Position numbers and translations under genes: made by a program
Notes under the pieces: generated by a model
Database searches by the model: none
Seen by the model: only the letters and a program-made list of their open reading frames with translations
What the model was told of the DNA's origin: nothing
Assembly (NCBI GenBank): GCA_021160485.1
Contig: JAGHCL010000071.1
Span: forward strand, 1 to 5,622
Length of the DNA: 5,622 nucleotides
Reading direction: 5' to 3'
From: Candidatus Desulfofervidaceae bacterium
GTDB lineage: Bacteria; Desulfobacterota; Desulfofervidia; Desulfofervidales; Desulfofervidaceae
Shown: positions 5,571 through 5,622 of the stretch, in pieces
How the letters are laid out: each line of letters opens with the position of its first letter
How positions within the stretch are numbered: the first letter of the stretch is position 1

Positions 5571-5589
5571 AAGTTATTTTAATTAACTT
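5571..5589. promoter_or_regulatory. Candidate operator 3: AAGTTA-N7-TAACTT
   Basis: This is a 19-bp dyad with 8 of 9 arm positions paired around a central T, and it shares the GTTA-N7-TAAC core with operators 1 and 2. Its centre (5580) is 21 bp upstream of the -35 of the promoter at 5533-5559, almost the same geometry as at the feo promoter. Confidence 0.48.
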
Positions 5590-5622
5590 CTCTAATATCC
5601 AAAAGTAGCTTTGTATTAAAGC

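Noticed and set aside
4961..5589. The three dyads as a Rex-type or CRISPR-like repeat array
   Set aside because: Rex sites have an even 18-bp TTGTTAA-N4-TTAACAA layout, whereas these have a 5-nt spacer; there are only three copies, spaced about 300 bp apart with coding frames between, so it is not a CRISPR array.
5608..5622. Inverted repeat GCTTT-N5-AAAGC at the right edge
   Set aside because: Only 5 bp per arm, AT-rich, no T-tract and cut by the window edge; it could be chance or part of something outside.

Overview
The window reads as part of the chromosome of an AT-rich, Gram-negative, probably anaerobic bacterium. The evidence is an outer-membrane beta-barrel with a Sec signal peptide, a ferrous-iron (Feo) transport operon, strong AGGAGG-type ribosome binding sites, and NifX-like and COG1237-type metallo-beta-lactamase-fold sequences often met in anaerobes. 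A sulfate-reducer-like Desulfobacterota host is a reasonable guess, but nothing here proves a genus. Apart from a 19-codon gene end at the left edge (+ strand), all recognisable genes lie on the minus strand, so the natural reading order is right to left.

Right part (5622-4893): a small four-cysteine ORF of unknown function (69 aa), then a 98-aa ORF that joins the first ~45 residues of a NifX/NifB-type iron-molybdenum-cofactor-binding domain to the last ~50 residues of a histidine-kinase ATPase domain. This stretch holds three copies of a dyad of form GTTA-N7-TAAC, the only three I found in the window. The outer two sit about 20 bp upstream of TTGACA -35 elements, one for the small ORF and one for the feo operon. 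The 98-aa ORF is bracketed by two of the copies, which are near-identical over 21 bp.

Middle (4892-2302): the feo operon, feoA-feoA-feoB, with 5- and 10-nt gaps, ending in a clear Rho-independent terminator. FeoB is complete, with GTPase motifs, both Gly/Cys gate motifs and three membrane-domain cysteines. It would import Fe(II) across the inner membrane, with the two small SH3-like FeoA proteins as partners.

Left-middle (2301-1061): a monocistronic-looking porin-like outer-membrane protein with its own GC-rich terminator. Its position just after feoB invites the inference that it supplies the periplasm with metal, but that is not shown by the sequence.

Left (1072-1): about 300 bp of apparently degenerate membrane-protein sequence, a possible 20-codon ORF coupled to the next gene, a compact (210 aa) COG1237-like MBL-fold hydrolase, and the 3' end of an unidentified convergent + strand gene.
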